From the NCBI GenBank assembly GCA_904501915.1, contig CAJGCV010000003.1, forward strand, positions 1 through 41,001: a stretch of DNA of 41,001 nt, in the 5' to 3' direction. The notes beneath the pieces were generated by a model. That model was not told where the DNA came from. It was given only the letters and a program-made list of their open reading frames with translations, and did not search any database. The translations under genes and the position numbers were made by a program. Below, in pieces: positions 30,733 to 39,256 of the stretch (the first letter of the stretch is position 1; each line of letters begins with the position of its first letter). The stretch comes from an uncultured Akkermansia sp. GTDB taxonomy: Bacteria > Verrucomicrobiota > Verrucomicrobiia > Verrucomicrobiales > Akkermansiaceae.

Positions 30733-32020
30733 TCCTGCGTCTCTTGTTCCGGTTCTGTTCCTTCTTCTTGCGCTCAGCCTCGGCTTTCTTTGCAGCCTCG
30801 GCAGCCTCACGCTGTTTCTGGGATGCACCCACAGGCAGGCGGAACGAAGGAGTCTGCGGGATTTTAACGCCGGAAGCCATCTGCTGGCTGATTTTGGTAA
30901 CGAGGTCTACCTTGTAATTATGGTCGCAAGCGCCGGCGGGCAGCTCTTCACCACCAGCGCGCATATGAATCTCCACACGGCGGTTAAGGGCCTGCTGTTC
31001 GCGGGTACCTTTGGTAGAAGCCAGAGGCATGGAACTGCCGCATGAGCGGATATAGACATAATCCACCGGCACACCATTGCCCACCAGCCACTCACGCACA
31101 GCGGCAGCGCGCTGCAAACCAAGAATGGCGTTGTAATCAGCGCTGCCTATACCATCGGTATGCCCTTCAATCACAAAATACGTCTCCGGATTCTTCTGAA
31201 TGAGGGCGGCTAACTGCAGCATCGTGATGCGGGCGGAATTCTTGAGCATGCAGTCATCGTAACCGAAAAGCACATCTGCCCCCAGACGCGCCACACCGGA
31301 TTTAGCGCCCAGGTGTTCCTCGCCCATGAGCTGGGCCAGGCTCCGCGTATCACCAGGCAGATTCGAATTGCCGGCTTCACTGGCAGCTTTACGCATATCC
31401 TGCTCCATGAGTGAGGAAGCATCCTCAAGCACCTCTGTCTGCGCAGTTGCAGCAGCCACCACTTCATTACTATTCACCGGAGTAGGCTCCGGAATAGCCA
31501 GGGCATCATCCGTCAGATCGCGCGGCTGCAGCGCGTTTACATCCAACTGTGCGGGGGGTATCTCACTCACCGGAGACGGTTCCTCCGCTGCATAAACAGG
31601 TTCAGCCACGGTGAGTTCCGTCGGGCCCGGAGCCATTACCAGCTCCGGCACATCAATATCCAGAATATCGATTTCCTCCGGCTCATGGGCAATTTCCTCG
31701 ATTTCCTGAGGCTGCTGCTCCACGATTTCCTGCTCGGTAGCCTCCACTTTTTCTTCCTTGGGTGGTTCTTTGACAACCACTCGCACCTTATCGTGAATCT
31801 TGACCTCTTCAGGCACATCAGTAAGACTTCCAAGCCCCAGCACTGAAAGAGACGGGAAATACATCCACAGCAAGGCATGCACCACCACCGCCGCGCTGGC
31901 AGCCCCCATGGCAATAGGCACCATATCACGCTGCCGCGTCAGTTCGTACCCATTGCGGCGGCGGTTGCCCACTCGCCTGGGTACATGATTCAACGCATCG
32001 TATGAGGTGTAGGGATCCAT
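30722..32020 (-). CDS. TonB-like/OmpA hybrid envelope protein
   Basis: A 432-residue protein. A short cytoplasmic tail with many Arg precedes one membrane helix (about 35-58), then a Glu/Pro/Val-rich periplasmic span (KEPPKEEKVEATEQEIVEQQP and onward), which resembles TonB. The C-terminal domain (about 250-355) is OmpA/MotB-type, with FVIEGHTDGIGSADYN and the final NRRVEIHM, and should bind peptidoglycan. A Lys/Arg-rich tail follows. The layout suggests an inner-membrane-anchored protein that reaches the cell wall. The start lies 13 bases after the stop of the hydrolase-like gene. Confidence 0.8.
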   Translation of the reverse strand: MDPYTSYDALNHVPRRVGNRRRNGYELTRQRDMVPIAMGAASAAVVVHALLWMYFPSLSVLGLGSLTDVPEEVKIHDKVRVVVKEPPKEEKVEATEQEIVEQQPQEIEEIAHEPEEIDILDIDVPELVMAPGPTELTVAEPVYAAEEPSPVSEIPPAQLDVNALQPRDLTDDALAIPEPTPVNSNEVVAAATAQTEVLEDASSLMEQDMRKAASEAGNSNLPGDTRSLAQLMGEEHLGAKSGVARLGADVLFGYDDCMLKNSARITMLQLAALIQKNPETYFVIEGHTDGIGSADYNAILGLQRAAAVREWLVGNGVPVDYVYIRSCGSSMPLASTKGTREQQALNRRVEIHMRAGGEELPAGACDHNYKVDLVTKISQQMASGVKIPQTPSFRLPVGASQKQREAAEAAKKAEAERKKKEQNRNKRRRNGR

Positions 32021-32033
32021 TCCTTATATCTGT

Positions 32034-33143
32034 TTAAAGCCTTATGTCAGCTGCGGTAAGATTGGGGCGCGCCGGGTCATACACTCGCGGAGCTTCCACT
32101 GCATCCACCACGCAATCGTTAATCCAATGCACGATGGAGCTCATGGCGCTGTCTGCATCATCCAGCAAGCCCACATGCACAACTTCACGGCGCATACCAC
32201 GTCCGAAATTCAGCTCACGGTGGGTTGCCTGCGCCGGATCGTCGGCACTGCGCAGTGTCCATACATCCCGCCGGTCACTCGGTAAACGCCTGTATATTGT
32301 CACCGCATCATTGAAATTGCTCACCGGACTATCCTGCACCAGGTTTACCACCAGCACAGGCACGTTGCGGTCTAAATCCGCCGCCTGTTCTACCGGGGCT
32401 ACATCGAAACTTTCCATCCCCACAGAGCGGCGGATGCGCTGGTCCATGAGCCACACCATAGCCGGGCGCAGCACACTTTCGGGCAGGGTTCGTTCCACAG
32501 ACTGGCGAAGTGAGGCATACGCATCAATAGAAACCAGTCCGCGAATGCGGGGTTCATCTGCCGCAGCCTGCAACAGAAGGCCTGCGCCATAGCCCTGCCC
32601 CACGGCCGCAAACACGGGGTCAGTCTTACCCGCCCGGGCCGTTACGGCATCTATCAGGTACGGCACATCACGGCACTCCTTAAGACCATGAGTACAATAC
32701 GTACGGCGGTCATCCACACCGCGGGGTTCCCACATGACACAGGTCAGACCGGCGGCTGTAAGAGACTCAGCCAACGGCATGGCCGAGCGGATACCATGGT
32801 CCCAGTCCACGCACACAAGCACATAGTCAATGTGGTGCAACCGCTCCACCGGGTTATTCATCAAATCACCTATGACACTGAGCTGCCGGGAAGATTCCTC
32901 ACCATCCTTGACCGCAATGACGGCCTGAACCTCTCCACCATCCCAGCCTTTGAACGAAAAGGGCTCCATGCGAAGCCCCGGCGCCTTGCGGGGCACTTTG
33001 GTATACCCCACGTAGGACTGATTCACCGGCTGCAGTACAGGTTGCGCCAAATCATTGACATACAACCATGAAGAAACGCCACCCCACGCCGCAGCAAGCA
33101 GCGTAAGACACACAAAGACACGTCTGAGTCCTCGTTTCCTCAT
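32034..33143 (-). CDS. Alpha/beta-hydrolase-fold protein without nucleophile Ser
   Basis: A 369-residue protein with an N-terminal membrane helix or signal (RVFVCLTLLAAAWGGVSSWLY). The strand-turn-helix that normally carries GxSxG reads FAAVGQGYGAGLLLQAA, so the nucleophile position is Gly. Other landmarks remain: DYVLVCVDWDHG, VMWEPRGVDD and VLVVNLVQDSPVS (acid strand), with a His in REVVHVGLLDD. It is probably a binding or structural member of the fold. I chose ATG 33143 since the -10 box ends 12 bases before it. It heads the operon with the OmpA-like gene and the HAD phosphatase. Confidence 0.65.
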   Translation of the reverse strand: MRKRGLRRVFVCLTLLAAAWGGVSSWLYVNDLAQPVLQPVNQSYVGYTKVPRKAPGLRMEPFSFKGWDGGEVQAVIAVKDGEESSRQLSVIGDLMNNPVERLHHIDYVLVCVDWDHGIRSAMPLAESLTAAGLTCVMWEPRGVDDRRTYCTHGLKECRDVPYLIDAVTARAGKTDPVFAAVGQGYGAGLLLQAAADEPRIRGLVSIDAYASLRQSVERTLPESVLRPAMVWLMDQRIRRSVGMESFDVAPVEQAADLDRNVPVLVVNLVQDSPVSNFNDAVTIYRRLPSDRRDVWTLRSADDPAQATHRELNFGRGMRREVVHVGLLDDADSAMSSIVHWINDCVVDAVEAPRVYDPARPNLTAADIRL

Positions 33144-33155
33144 AAATACGCGCAC

Positions 33156-33184
33156 ACTATACCAGAGGTGCCCCGCATCCGCAA
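33156..33184 (-). promoter_or_regulatory. Promoter of the hydrolase-like/OmpA-like/HAD operon
   Basis: Minus-strand -35 TTGCGG (33184-33179), 17-base spacer, -10 TATAGT (33161-33156), 12 bases before ATG 33143, so a leader of about five bases. It is divergent from the ankyrin-lipoprotein promoter 48 bases away. Confidence 0.7.
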
Positions 33185-33231
33185 TTGCAAAGTAAGGCAT
33201 GGCGAAAGAATTTCGCTTACACAATTACCAC

Positions 33232-33260
33232 TTGTCCGCCTGTCAGAAAATTGCTACAAT
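33232..33260 (+). promoter_or_regulatory. Promoter of the ankyrin lipoprotein; leaderless
   Basis: -35 TTGTCC (33232-33237), 17-base spacer, -10 TACAAT (33255-33260), six bases before ATG 33267. This excludes the longer frame from 33168. Confidence 0.75.
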
Positions 33261-33266
33261 AGGGGT

Positions 33267-35108
33267 ATGAAATTATCGCGACTGAGTCTGGCGTTGCTCA
33301 TGGTCAGCAACCTGTTCATAAGCTCCTGCGGGCCGAAAGACCGCGGGCAAGCCACACCTGAAGCCGCAGAGGAACTGGCTCTCATTTCCTCTTATCTGCC
33401 TGAAATCAGCATCGAGGAAGTGCTGGAAATCCCTGCACCGGATGAAGTATTTTTCCTCATGAGCGATTTCAGCGCCACCGCAAACGCGCAATTGCAATCA
33501 CGCCCCTCCGGCATCAGCATGTTGCATCTGGCCTGCGTCTTCAAAAAGCCGGAACTGGCACGCTGCCTGCTGCTCGACCATGCAGACCCGAATGCAAGCA
33601 CCGCCATGGGTGACACACCGCTGGGGCTGGCAGTAGCCATGCGTGGAGCCGAAGACAGCGCCACGGATGAGGACACCCTCATCAAACTGATTGACACACT
33701 CGTTGCTGCCGGAGCAGATACAAGCCGGAACATCATGCCCGATGATATTCCGCTGCTGGACTACGCCGGGCTCAATTGCTACAGCGAAAAAGTATTTCTG
33801 CATCTGCTTGATTTGAATTGCCCCAGCTGCGAAACCACGGCGCAGGCACCTGCCATGATGGGCTGGAATACGGCACTGAAACGGCTGTTGGATAAAGGCG
33901 CTGTAAAATCCCAGGACTCCATGGATATCCTGCTGCTTCAGGCTGCAGCCAATCTTCATACAGATACAGTGGAATTGCTCCTCAATGCCGGGGCGGATGT
34001 GAACGCACACCAGCTCAGCGGCACCACGCCCCTGCTGGAAGCCGCAGGCCACCTGCTCTCCCCGGCTGAGGAAAAAGAACCGGAGCACCGCAAGAGAATT
34101 CTGGACACCTGCGCGCTTCTTATCAAACGCGGTGCATCCCCGCATCTCACAGAAATGCGGCAGGAGGGTTCTCCCGCATTCTGCGCTGCGGACATTCTCA
34201 CCAAAGATGCCGAAACCATAGAGGAAATGAAACAACGGGGCATCAATCTGGAACCGCAGGAAATCAAATTCACCGCGGGTCCGGAGCTCCTGGGGCAAAT
34301 TGGAAAAGCCGCTGTTATGGAGCGCATACCTGCGGCAGAAGCATTTGATACCATCGCCTCTGTTCTCACCCCGACAGAGGCGATGAAACAACAACCCCAG
34401 TACCACGAAGTATTGCCCATGGCGGTGGAATTACTGCACAACATTGACCCGGCACGTGCCTCCCAGACAGTAGCAGCCATGGCTGTATGGACAAGCGCCG
34501 AGGCCTGGAACCAGGGATTTGGCAATTATATGCTGCCCGCATTGTCGAAATGTGAGCAGATTATTCTTCCCAGACAGATTATCTGCACAACGGCAGAACA
34601 CCTGGCAAAAAACAACCATGTCGACGAGGCCGCCAGCCTGATAGAACTACTGCACCGCTGCCCTGATGCGCAAGCAGAAATCGAGCAGTACTGCCACCAC
34701 GATTCACTCCCGCTTAAAGCAGGAGCCATGGCTGCCAGACTTCGCTGCGCAGGCCTCCCCACCCCGCGGGATGGTGACGTTCAGCTCTGGCTGGACAATC
34801 ATGCCCTCACCCCCGATTCTGCAGTAATCGAAAAAGCGGTCCTGCTCACCTCTCTTTCCCGCCTGTGGTACGGGGATATGCTGCCCGCCGAGCAGGAACA
34901 AATGTTCCAGGCTATGGAAGAAACAGGCGCTACAACTGCAGCCTCTCACTACCGTGCCATTGCCGCAGCCATGGATAACCCCGAAAAGCTCGACGCACTG
35001 ACGGAAGACAGTGACATCTGGAAATTCGAGCTTGAAATCGCCACCGCTGAATACATTCTTGCCAACGCCGCAGCATTTACTGCTTCTGTCAGGAAAATTA
35101 CAGATTGA
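33267..35108 (+). CDS. Ankyrin-repeat lipoprotein
   Basis: A 613-residue lipoprotein: signal LALLMVSNLFISSC with lipobox ISSC. Residues about 70-330 hold ankyrin repeats (SMLHLACVFKKPELARCLLLDHADPN, TVELLLNAGADVNAHQLSGTTPLLEAA), then a long helical C-terminal region without a known domain. Ankyrin repeats bind partner proteins, so this may be a periplasmic scaffold. Its TGA stop lies within the -35 box of the next gene. It begins a three-gene plus-strand cluster with the next two unknowns. Confidence 0.8.
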   Translation: MKLSRLSLALLMVSNLFISSCGPKDRGQATPEAAEELALISSYLPEISIEEVLEIPAPDEVFFLMSDFSATANAQLQSRPSGISMLHLACVFKKPELARCLLLDHADPNASTAMGDTPLGLAVAMRGAEDSATDEDTLIKLIDTLVAAGADTSRNIMPDDIPLLDYAGLNCYSEKVFLHLLDLNCPSCETTAQAPAMMGWNTALKRLLDKGAVKSQDSMDILLLQAAANLHTDTVELLLNAGADVNAHQLSGTTPLLEAAGHLLSPAEEKEPEHRKRILDTCALLIKRGASPHLTEMRQEGSPAFCAADILTKDAETIEEMKQRGINLEPQEIKFTAGPELLGQIGKAAVMERIPAAEAFDTIASVLTPTEAMKQQPQYHEVLPMAVELLHNIDPARASQTVAAMAVWTSAEAWNQGFGNYMLPALSKCEQIILPRQIICTTAEHLAKNNHVDEAASLIELLHRCPDAQAEIEQYCHHDSLPLKAGAMAARLRCAGLPTPRDGDVQLWLDNHALTPDSAVIEKAVLLTSLSRLWYGDMLPAEQEQMFQAMEETGATTAASHYRAIAAAMDNPEKLDALTEDSDIWKFELEIATAEYILANAAAFTASVRKITD

Positions 35109-35132
35109 CACAGGCGCATATTTTCATACAAT
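35105..35132 (+). promoter_or_regulatory. Internal promoter for the second cluster gene
   Basis: -35 TTGACA (35105-35110), 16-base spacer, -10 TACAAT (35127-35132), 12 bases before ATG 35145. The upstream stop codon TGA (35106-35108) is inside the -35 box. Confidence 0.75.
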
Positions 35133-35144
35133 ACAAGGTAGGTA

Positions 35145-36425
35145 ATGAAGCTTTACCAGAAAGGAACGTTGATTCTGCTCGCTATGGGAACAACCATAGG
35201 GGCGGAGCCTGCACCTGCAGAGCCATTTGCGCTCCCCGCGGTTCTCAACTCAGTTGCCTACCTGCTGGAAGAAGACGGAGAAGGAGATACCCTGCTGTTG
35301 AAAGCAGCAAGGGCGGCATACAGTATGCCGGAAGAAAGCCGCAAACGGCTCTTCGACCCTTTCATCAGGGAGCTTCTCCTCCAGGGGGACGATCCGCTGC
35401 ACGAAAACAAGCAAGGTTTCAATACCATATTCTACCTGGTCGGCCTCCCCGGGCTTTATGACCAACTCCTTGCAGAGAATCTGATACCCCGTGAACTCTC
35501 ACGGCGTATCCCGCACGAAGAAGGCGCTCTTCTGCGCTACATGCGGAAGCGTTATAACCAATCAGCAGAAGCAAAGGCTGCAGCCAGCAGGGAGTATCTG
35601 GTGCGGCGTTACTGCACCCCCGCCTATGCGCGGGCAGAGCGCCTGTTGCGCAGCTACGTCGGCGCGCCGACGCTCTCCAGACTTCCGGAGTCAGCGCTGG
35701 AAACGTGCCTGCATTTCATGTATCTGGCAAATCCGCGCGGTGCGGAAGATTTCATCAACTCTCTGACATTCTGGGAGCACGGTGAACATTTCCTGGAAGA
35801 ATTGCCGGCCCACCTGCTACTCACGCTGTACAATATGAAATGGCGGGTTGACACAGTGCAACTCCGCCGCGCGCTGAACAAACTTGCCACACTACTGCCG
35901 GAAAGCAAAGACGATATGATTGAATGCGCCGCCTCTGTCCCCATGTCGCGCATTCTGGAGATGCTCACCACCCAGGAGGGCATTGCAGCGCTGCCGGATG
36001 TCCAGCGCTGCGCCGCAGCATTTGACCCGGAGATGGTGCATCATGCGCTCTTGCTGCAAATGAAACTTCAGGGGCTTCCCTACCCTGGCACCGAATCATT
36101 TGCGCAGTTGACCGCGCCGGAGCTCGTTGACATCCGCAATGCCCTCACAGCAGATGAACTCATCCGCAAAGGCAACATGGAAATGCTCACCGCCAGCCAG
36201 CTGCATGCAGCAGCAGCCGTGCTGAGGAAACACCAGATGCCCAACCACGCCGACATGATGGAAGGCATTGTCGAGGGTGACACCATAACACTGCGTCCGG
36301 AACTGCGCCCATTTTTCCGGACTCGTTATGAAGAGCTCCGGGAAGAATCGCCTCACGTTGTCCTGCTGCGGTATCTGATTGAACACAGAGAATTGCTCCT
36401 GCCCCAGGGGGAGGTAAAATTATGA
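35145..36425 (+). CDS. Secreted helical protein of unknown family
   Basis: A 426-residue precursor with a short signal peptide (MKLYQKGTLILLAMGTTIGA). The N-terminal part (FIRELLLQGDDPLHENKQGFNTIFYL) looks like degenerate ankyrin-like helices. The later part has a GLPYPGTESF segment resembling GLPTPRDGDV in the ankyrin lipoprotein upstream, followed in both by an ML-x-A-x-Q helix, so the two genes may share a C-terminal domain. No catalytic motif was seen. Its stop overlaps the next start as ATGA. Confidence 0.65.
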   Translation: MKLYQKGTLILLAMGTTIGAEPAPAEPFALPAVLNSVAYLLEEDGEGDTLLLKAARAAYSMPEESRKRLFDPFIRELLLQGDDPLHENKQGFNTIFYLVGLPGLYDQLLAENLIPRELSRRIPHEEGALLRYMRKRYNQSAEAKAAASREYLVRRYCTPAYARAERLLRSYVGAPTLSRLPESALETCLHFMYLANPRGAEDFINSLTFWEHGEHFLEELPAHLLLTLYNMKWRVDTVQLRRALNKLATLLPESKDDMIECAASVPMSRILEMLTTQEGIAALPDVQRCAAAFDPEMVHHALLLQMKLQGLPYPGTESFAQLTAPELVDIRNALTADELIRKGNMEMLTASQLHAAAAVLRKHQMPNHADMMEGIVEGDTITLRPELRPFFRTRYEELREESPHVVLLRYLIEHRELLLPQGEVKL

Positions 36426-37801
36426 GGAGCCATCTTTTCTCCGTATGGAGGCTTATTCTCTACCCGACCCTGCTGCACATACTGAGTGCTGCGCTGGCGT
36501 TTCTCTGCGCCATACCTATTCTTTTCTCTGAAATAACACCTGCATTTGCGGCAGACATCACACAGGCATACGCCGGCGCGGGCATCGTCATAGCACCGCT
36601 TGTTTCCGTTGCCTTCATGGTATTATCCGTGGTCATCCACATGTTCAGGTTAAGCAACACACGGGCCTTTACCCAGCTCCTCAAATGGGCTGGAATCTGG
36701 GCATGTACGCTTGGCTGCTACATTCTGCTGGCCATAGCGGCAGATGTATCACCTCCACAGGATCCGGAATCGCCGCATTCCCATACTGCCGATACCATCT
36801 ACACCCCGCAGGATCAATTAAACGGGCCTTCTTCACTGGTTATCCCCATTTCCCCTGAGAAAACAGCCATAGATACCGTTGCCGCTGCGCCAAACCTCAT
36901 TGCACTGGAACAGGAACACGAAGAACTCTTCAATTCATACCTGAACCAATCCCCCCGCTGGTCCGGTCAGGAAGGAGATGATACCTTCTATACAAAACCG
37001 GGGCATCTCATCATGGTTCCCCCGTCTCCCTCGGGCATTCCGGCGCTGGTGCATGTCTGCTTCCGCCGCCTCGTAGAAGGCGACCCCCTGCCGCAAGGCT
37101 ACGTGGTGGTAACACCCGGTTCTCCATTCCCGGAAATACCGGAGGATTCTCCCCAGATTCCCGATTATGCAGTAGACCTGGGGAAAAACCACCTCCTGCT
37201 TCTGGCCTGGCGCGGCAGCACCCACCGGGAAACTGCCCTGCGCGCCATTAATGCCGCCATTGAAGCCATCGACATACGCATGCAACCGTTGCGGGATGCG
37301 CCTACCCCCGAAACCGTGCAAAGCATGCTGCAAGGTAGAACAACTTACCCCGGCACAGAACCTGAACTGCGACTGTGCGAGCCTCTCGCGCAGAACGGCA
37401 CATACCAGGCAGAATTGTATGCCAACCCGGGGGAACCCGGCGTCATCCTCTTTTATATCAAAGACTTGAAAAATGGAGATACCCTCCGGCTTCTCAGCCT
37501 GAAAGCCCAGTATTCCGAAAACCCGCATGAATTGTTCCGGCATGATATTCCCGGTTCTCTGCCGCAATGGAGCCGCGAAGCCTCCGATGGCGGAACAGTT
37601 CATATCTTCCCGCACAACAGCCCGATTTTTACGATTAAACTGGCCCCCCAGCGCCTGCATTTCGATGCAGCATTCGAAATCAAATTCAAACCGTCAGACG
37701 TAAGGCGACCAGTCAGAACCCTGCTGCGCCGGTGCTACAAAGTACAGACCTACGACTCACCATCCATCGAAACTCCGCGCACTGACGCCCCGCAGGCTTG
37801 A
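36422..37801 (+). CDS. Membrane protein with large extracytoplasmic domain, unknown
   Basis: A 459-residue protein. Three predicted membrane helices lie in residues 10-108 (LYPTLLHILSAALAFLCAIPIL, IVIAPLVSVAFMVLSVVIHMF, WAGIWACTLGCYILLAIAADV), followed by about 350 residues that should lie outside the cytoplasm, rich in Pro and acidic residues. I recognise no domain. Translationally coupled to the previous gene (ATGA at 36422-36425). The stop TGA (37799-37801) sits inside the -35 box of cysS. Confidence 0.65.
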   Translation: MRSHLFSVWRLILYPTLLHILSAALAFLCAIPILFSEITPAFAADITQAYAGAGIVIAPLVSVAFMVLSVVIHMFRLSNTRAFTQLLKWAGIWACTLGCYILLAIAADVSPPQDPESPHSHTADTIYTPQDQLNGPSSLVIPISPEKTAIDTVAAAPNLIALEQEHEELFNSYLNQSPRWSGQEGDDTFYTKPGHLIMVPPSPSGIPALVHVCFRRLVEGDPLPQGYVVVTPGSPFPEIPEDSPQIPDYAVDLGKNHLLLLAWRGSTHRETALRAINAAIEAIDIRMQPLRDAPTPETVQSMLQGRTTYPGTEPELRLCEPLAQNGTYQAELYANPGEPGVILFYIKDLKNGDTLRLLSLKAQYSENPHELFRHDIPGSLPQWSREASDGGTVHIFPHNSPIFTIKLAPQRLHFDAAFEIKFKPSDVRRPVRTLLRRCYKVQTYDSPSIETPRTDAPQA

Positions 37802-37826
37802 CATTCAGCGGAATTCAAGGCATACT
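37798..37826 (+). promoter_or_regulatory. Promoter of cysS-queF-queC
   Basis: Perfect -35 TTGACA (37798-37803), 17-base spacer, -10 CATACT (37821-37826), ten bases before ATG 37837. It fixes the start at 37837 and rejects the longer frame that begins inside the -35 box. Confidence 0.75.
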
Positions 37827-37836
37827 CACCCTCGTT

Positions 37837-39252
37837 ATGTTACATCTATTCGATACACAGTCGGGGGCAATGAAGCCCGTGCAGGCAGAAGACGGCAAGC
37901 AGCTGCGCTTCTACTGTTGCGGCCCCACCGTGTATGCCGCTGCCCATATCGGCAATTTCCGCACCTTCGTCGTGCAGGATGTCTTCCGCCGCGTCGTGGA
38001 ACTGGGCGGGCTGCGCACCAAGCATGTACGTAACCTCACCGATGTGGATGACAAAACCATCCGCAACTCCCAGGCCCAGGGCATGCCGCTGGGTGAATAC
38101 ACCGCCAAGTGGACAGCGAAGTTCCACGATGACTGCAAAGCGCTCAACTGCCTTTCCCCGCATGTGGAACCCAGCGCCGTGGGTCACATCAAGGAGCAGC
38201 TCGATATCGTCCAGAACCTCATGGACAAAGGCCACGCCTACCAGAGCGATGACGGCTCGGTCTACTTCCGCATCTCTTCCTATGCCGACTACGGCAAACT
38301 GGCCCACCTCGACCGCCAGGAGCTCGACCTCGGCAAAACCGCCCAGACCCGCGCTGATACAGATGAATACGAAAAGGACAGCGTGGCTGACTTCGTACTC
38401 TGGAAAGCCCGCCGCCCGGAAGACGGGCCGAACTTCTGGCCCTCCCCCTGGGGTGAAGGCCGCCCCGGCTGGCATCTTGAGTGCTCGGCCATGAGCCACA
38501 AGTACCTCGGCGACACCTTCGATTTGCACTCCGGCGGTGTTGACCTGGTATTCCCGCACCACGAGAACGAGATTGCCCAGAGCCGCTGCGCCTGCGGTGG
38601 TCACTTTGCACGCCACTGGTTCCATGTAACCCACCTGCTGGTGGATGGCGCCAAGATGAGCAAGAGCCTGGGCAACATGTACACCCTTGACCAGCTGCAG
38701 GAGATGGGCTACACTCCCGCCGCCCTGCGCTATGTGCTGGCCGGTGCCTACTACCGCCGTCCGCTCAATTTCACCCTCACCGGCATGAAGGATGCCACCA
38801 GCGCCCTCAATAAGCTGGGGCGTTTCGATAAGGAACTCGCCAAGGCCAGCGGTGCCAAGGAACCGACCTACCGCGACCTCGTGAAGAAAGCCCCTGCTCT
38901 GGGTGCATTCCAGCCCGCATGGGACAGCCTCGAAGACGACCTGAACGGACCGGAAGCGCTGGGTCACGTGTTCAGCGCCATCAAGGGCATCAAACCCGCC
39001 GAAATGGAAGCCGCCGAGGCTGAAAAAGTCTGGAAGGCCTTCCGCTTCATCATGGAGGCCCTCGGTCTGCAGCTGCCCGACCCCGATGCCGATATTGAGG
39101 TACCGGAGGAAATCAAGGCCATTGCAGATGAACGCTGGGCTGCCCGTCTGGCGAAGGACTGGGCCACGGCAGATGCCCTGCGCGGCAAGCTCGCAGAACT
39201 CGGCTGGGCCATGAAGGACGGCAAGGACGCTTACAAACTCACCAAAGCCTAA
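37837..39252 (+). CDS. cysS: Cysteinyl-tRNA synthetase
   Basis: A 471-residue class-I synthetase. The HIGH-type motif is AAHIGNFRT (residues 36-44), the Zn-binding residues include Cys28 (YCCGPTVY), Cys in LECSAMS and the His/Glu in FPHHENEIAQS, and the KMSKS loop is AKMSKSLGN (about 271-279). The C-terminal anticodon domain runs from about 320. All catalytic parts are intact. It is followed by queF after four bases, so the three genes form one unit. A very long antisense frame covers it but has no support. Confidence 0.97.
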   Translation: MLHLFDTQSGAMKPVQAEDGKQLRFYCCGPTVYAAAHIGNFRTFVVQDVFRRVVELGGLRTKHVRNLTDVDDKTIRNSQAQGMPLGEYTAKWTAKFHDDCKALNCLSPHVEPSAVGHIKEQLDIVQNLMDKGHAYQSDDGSVYFRISSYADYGKLAHLDRQELDLGKTAQTRADTDEYEKDSVADFVLWKARRPEDGPNFWPSPWGEGRPGWHLECSAMSHKYLGDTFDLHSGGVDLVFPHHENEIAQSRCACGGHFARHWFHVTHLLVDGAKMSKSLGNMYTLDQLQEMGYTPAALRYVLAGAYYRRPLNFTLTGMKDATSALNKLGRFDKELAKASGAKEPTYRDLVKKAPALGAFQPAWDSLEDDLNGPEALGHVFSAIKGIKPAEMEAAEAEKVWKAFRFIMEALGLQLPDPDADIEVPEEIKAIADERWAARLAKDWATADALRGKLAELGWAMKDGKDAYKLTKA

Positions 39253-39256
39253 GATT

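Noticed and set aside
33168..33266. An upstream start for the ankyrin lipoprotein
   Set aside because: The promoter lies within this stretch and the lipoprotein signal begins at ATG 33267.
37798..37836. An upstream start for cysS
   Set aside because: It lies inside the TTGACA -35 box; ATG 37837 is supported by the -10 spacing and by family length.
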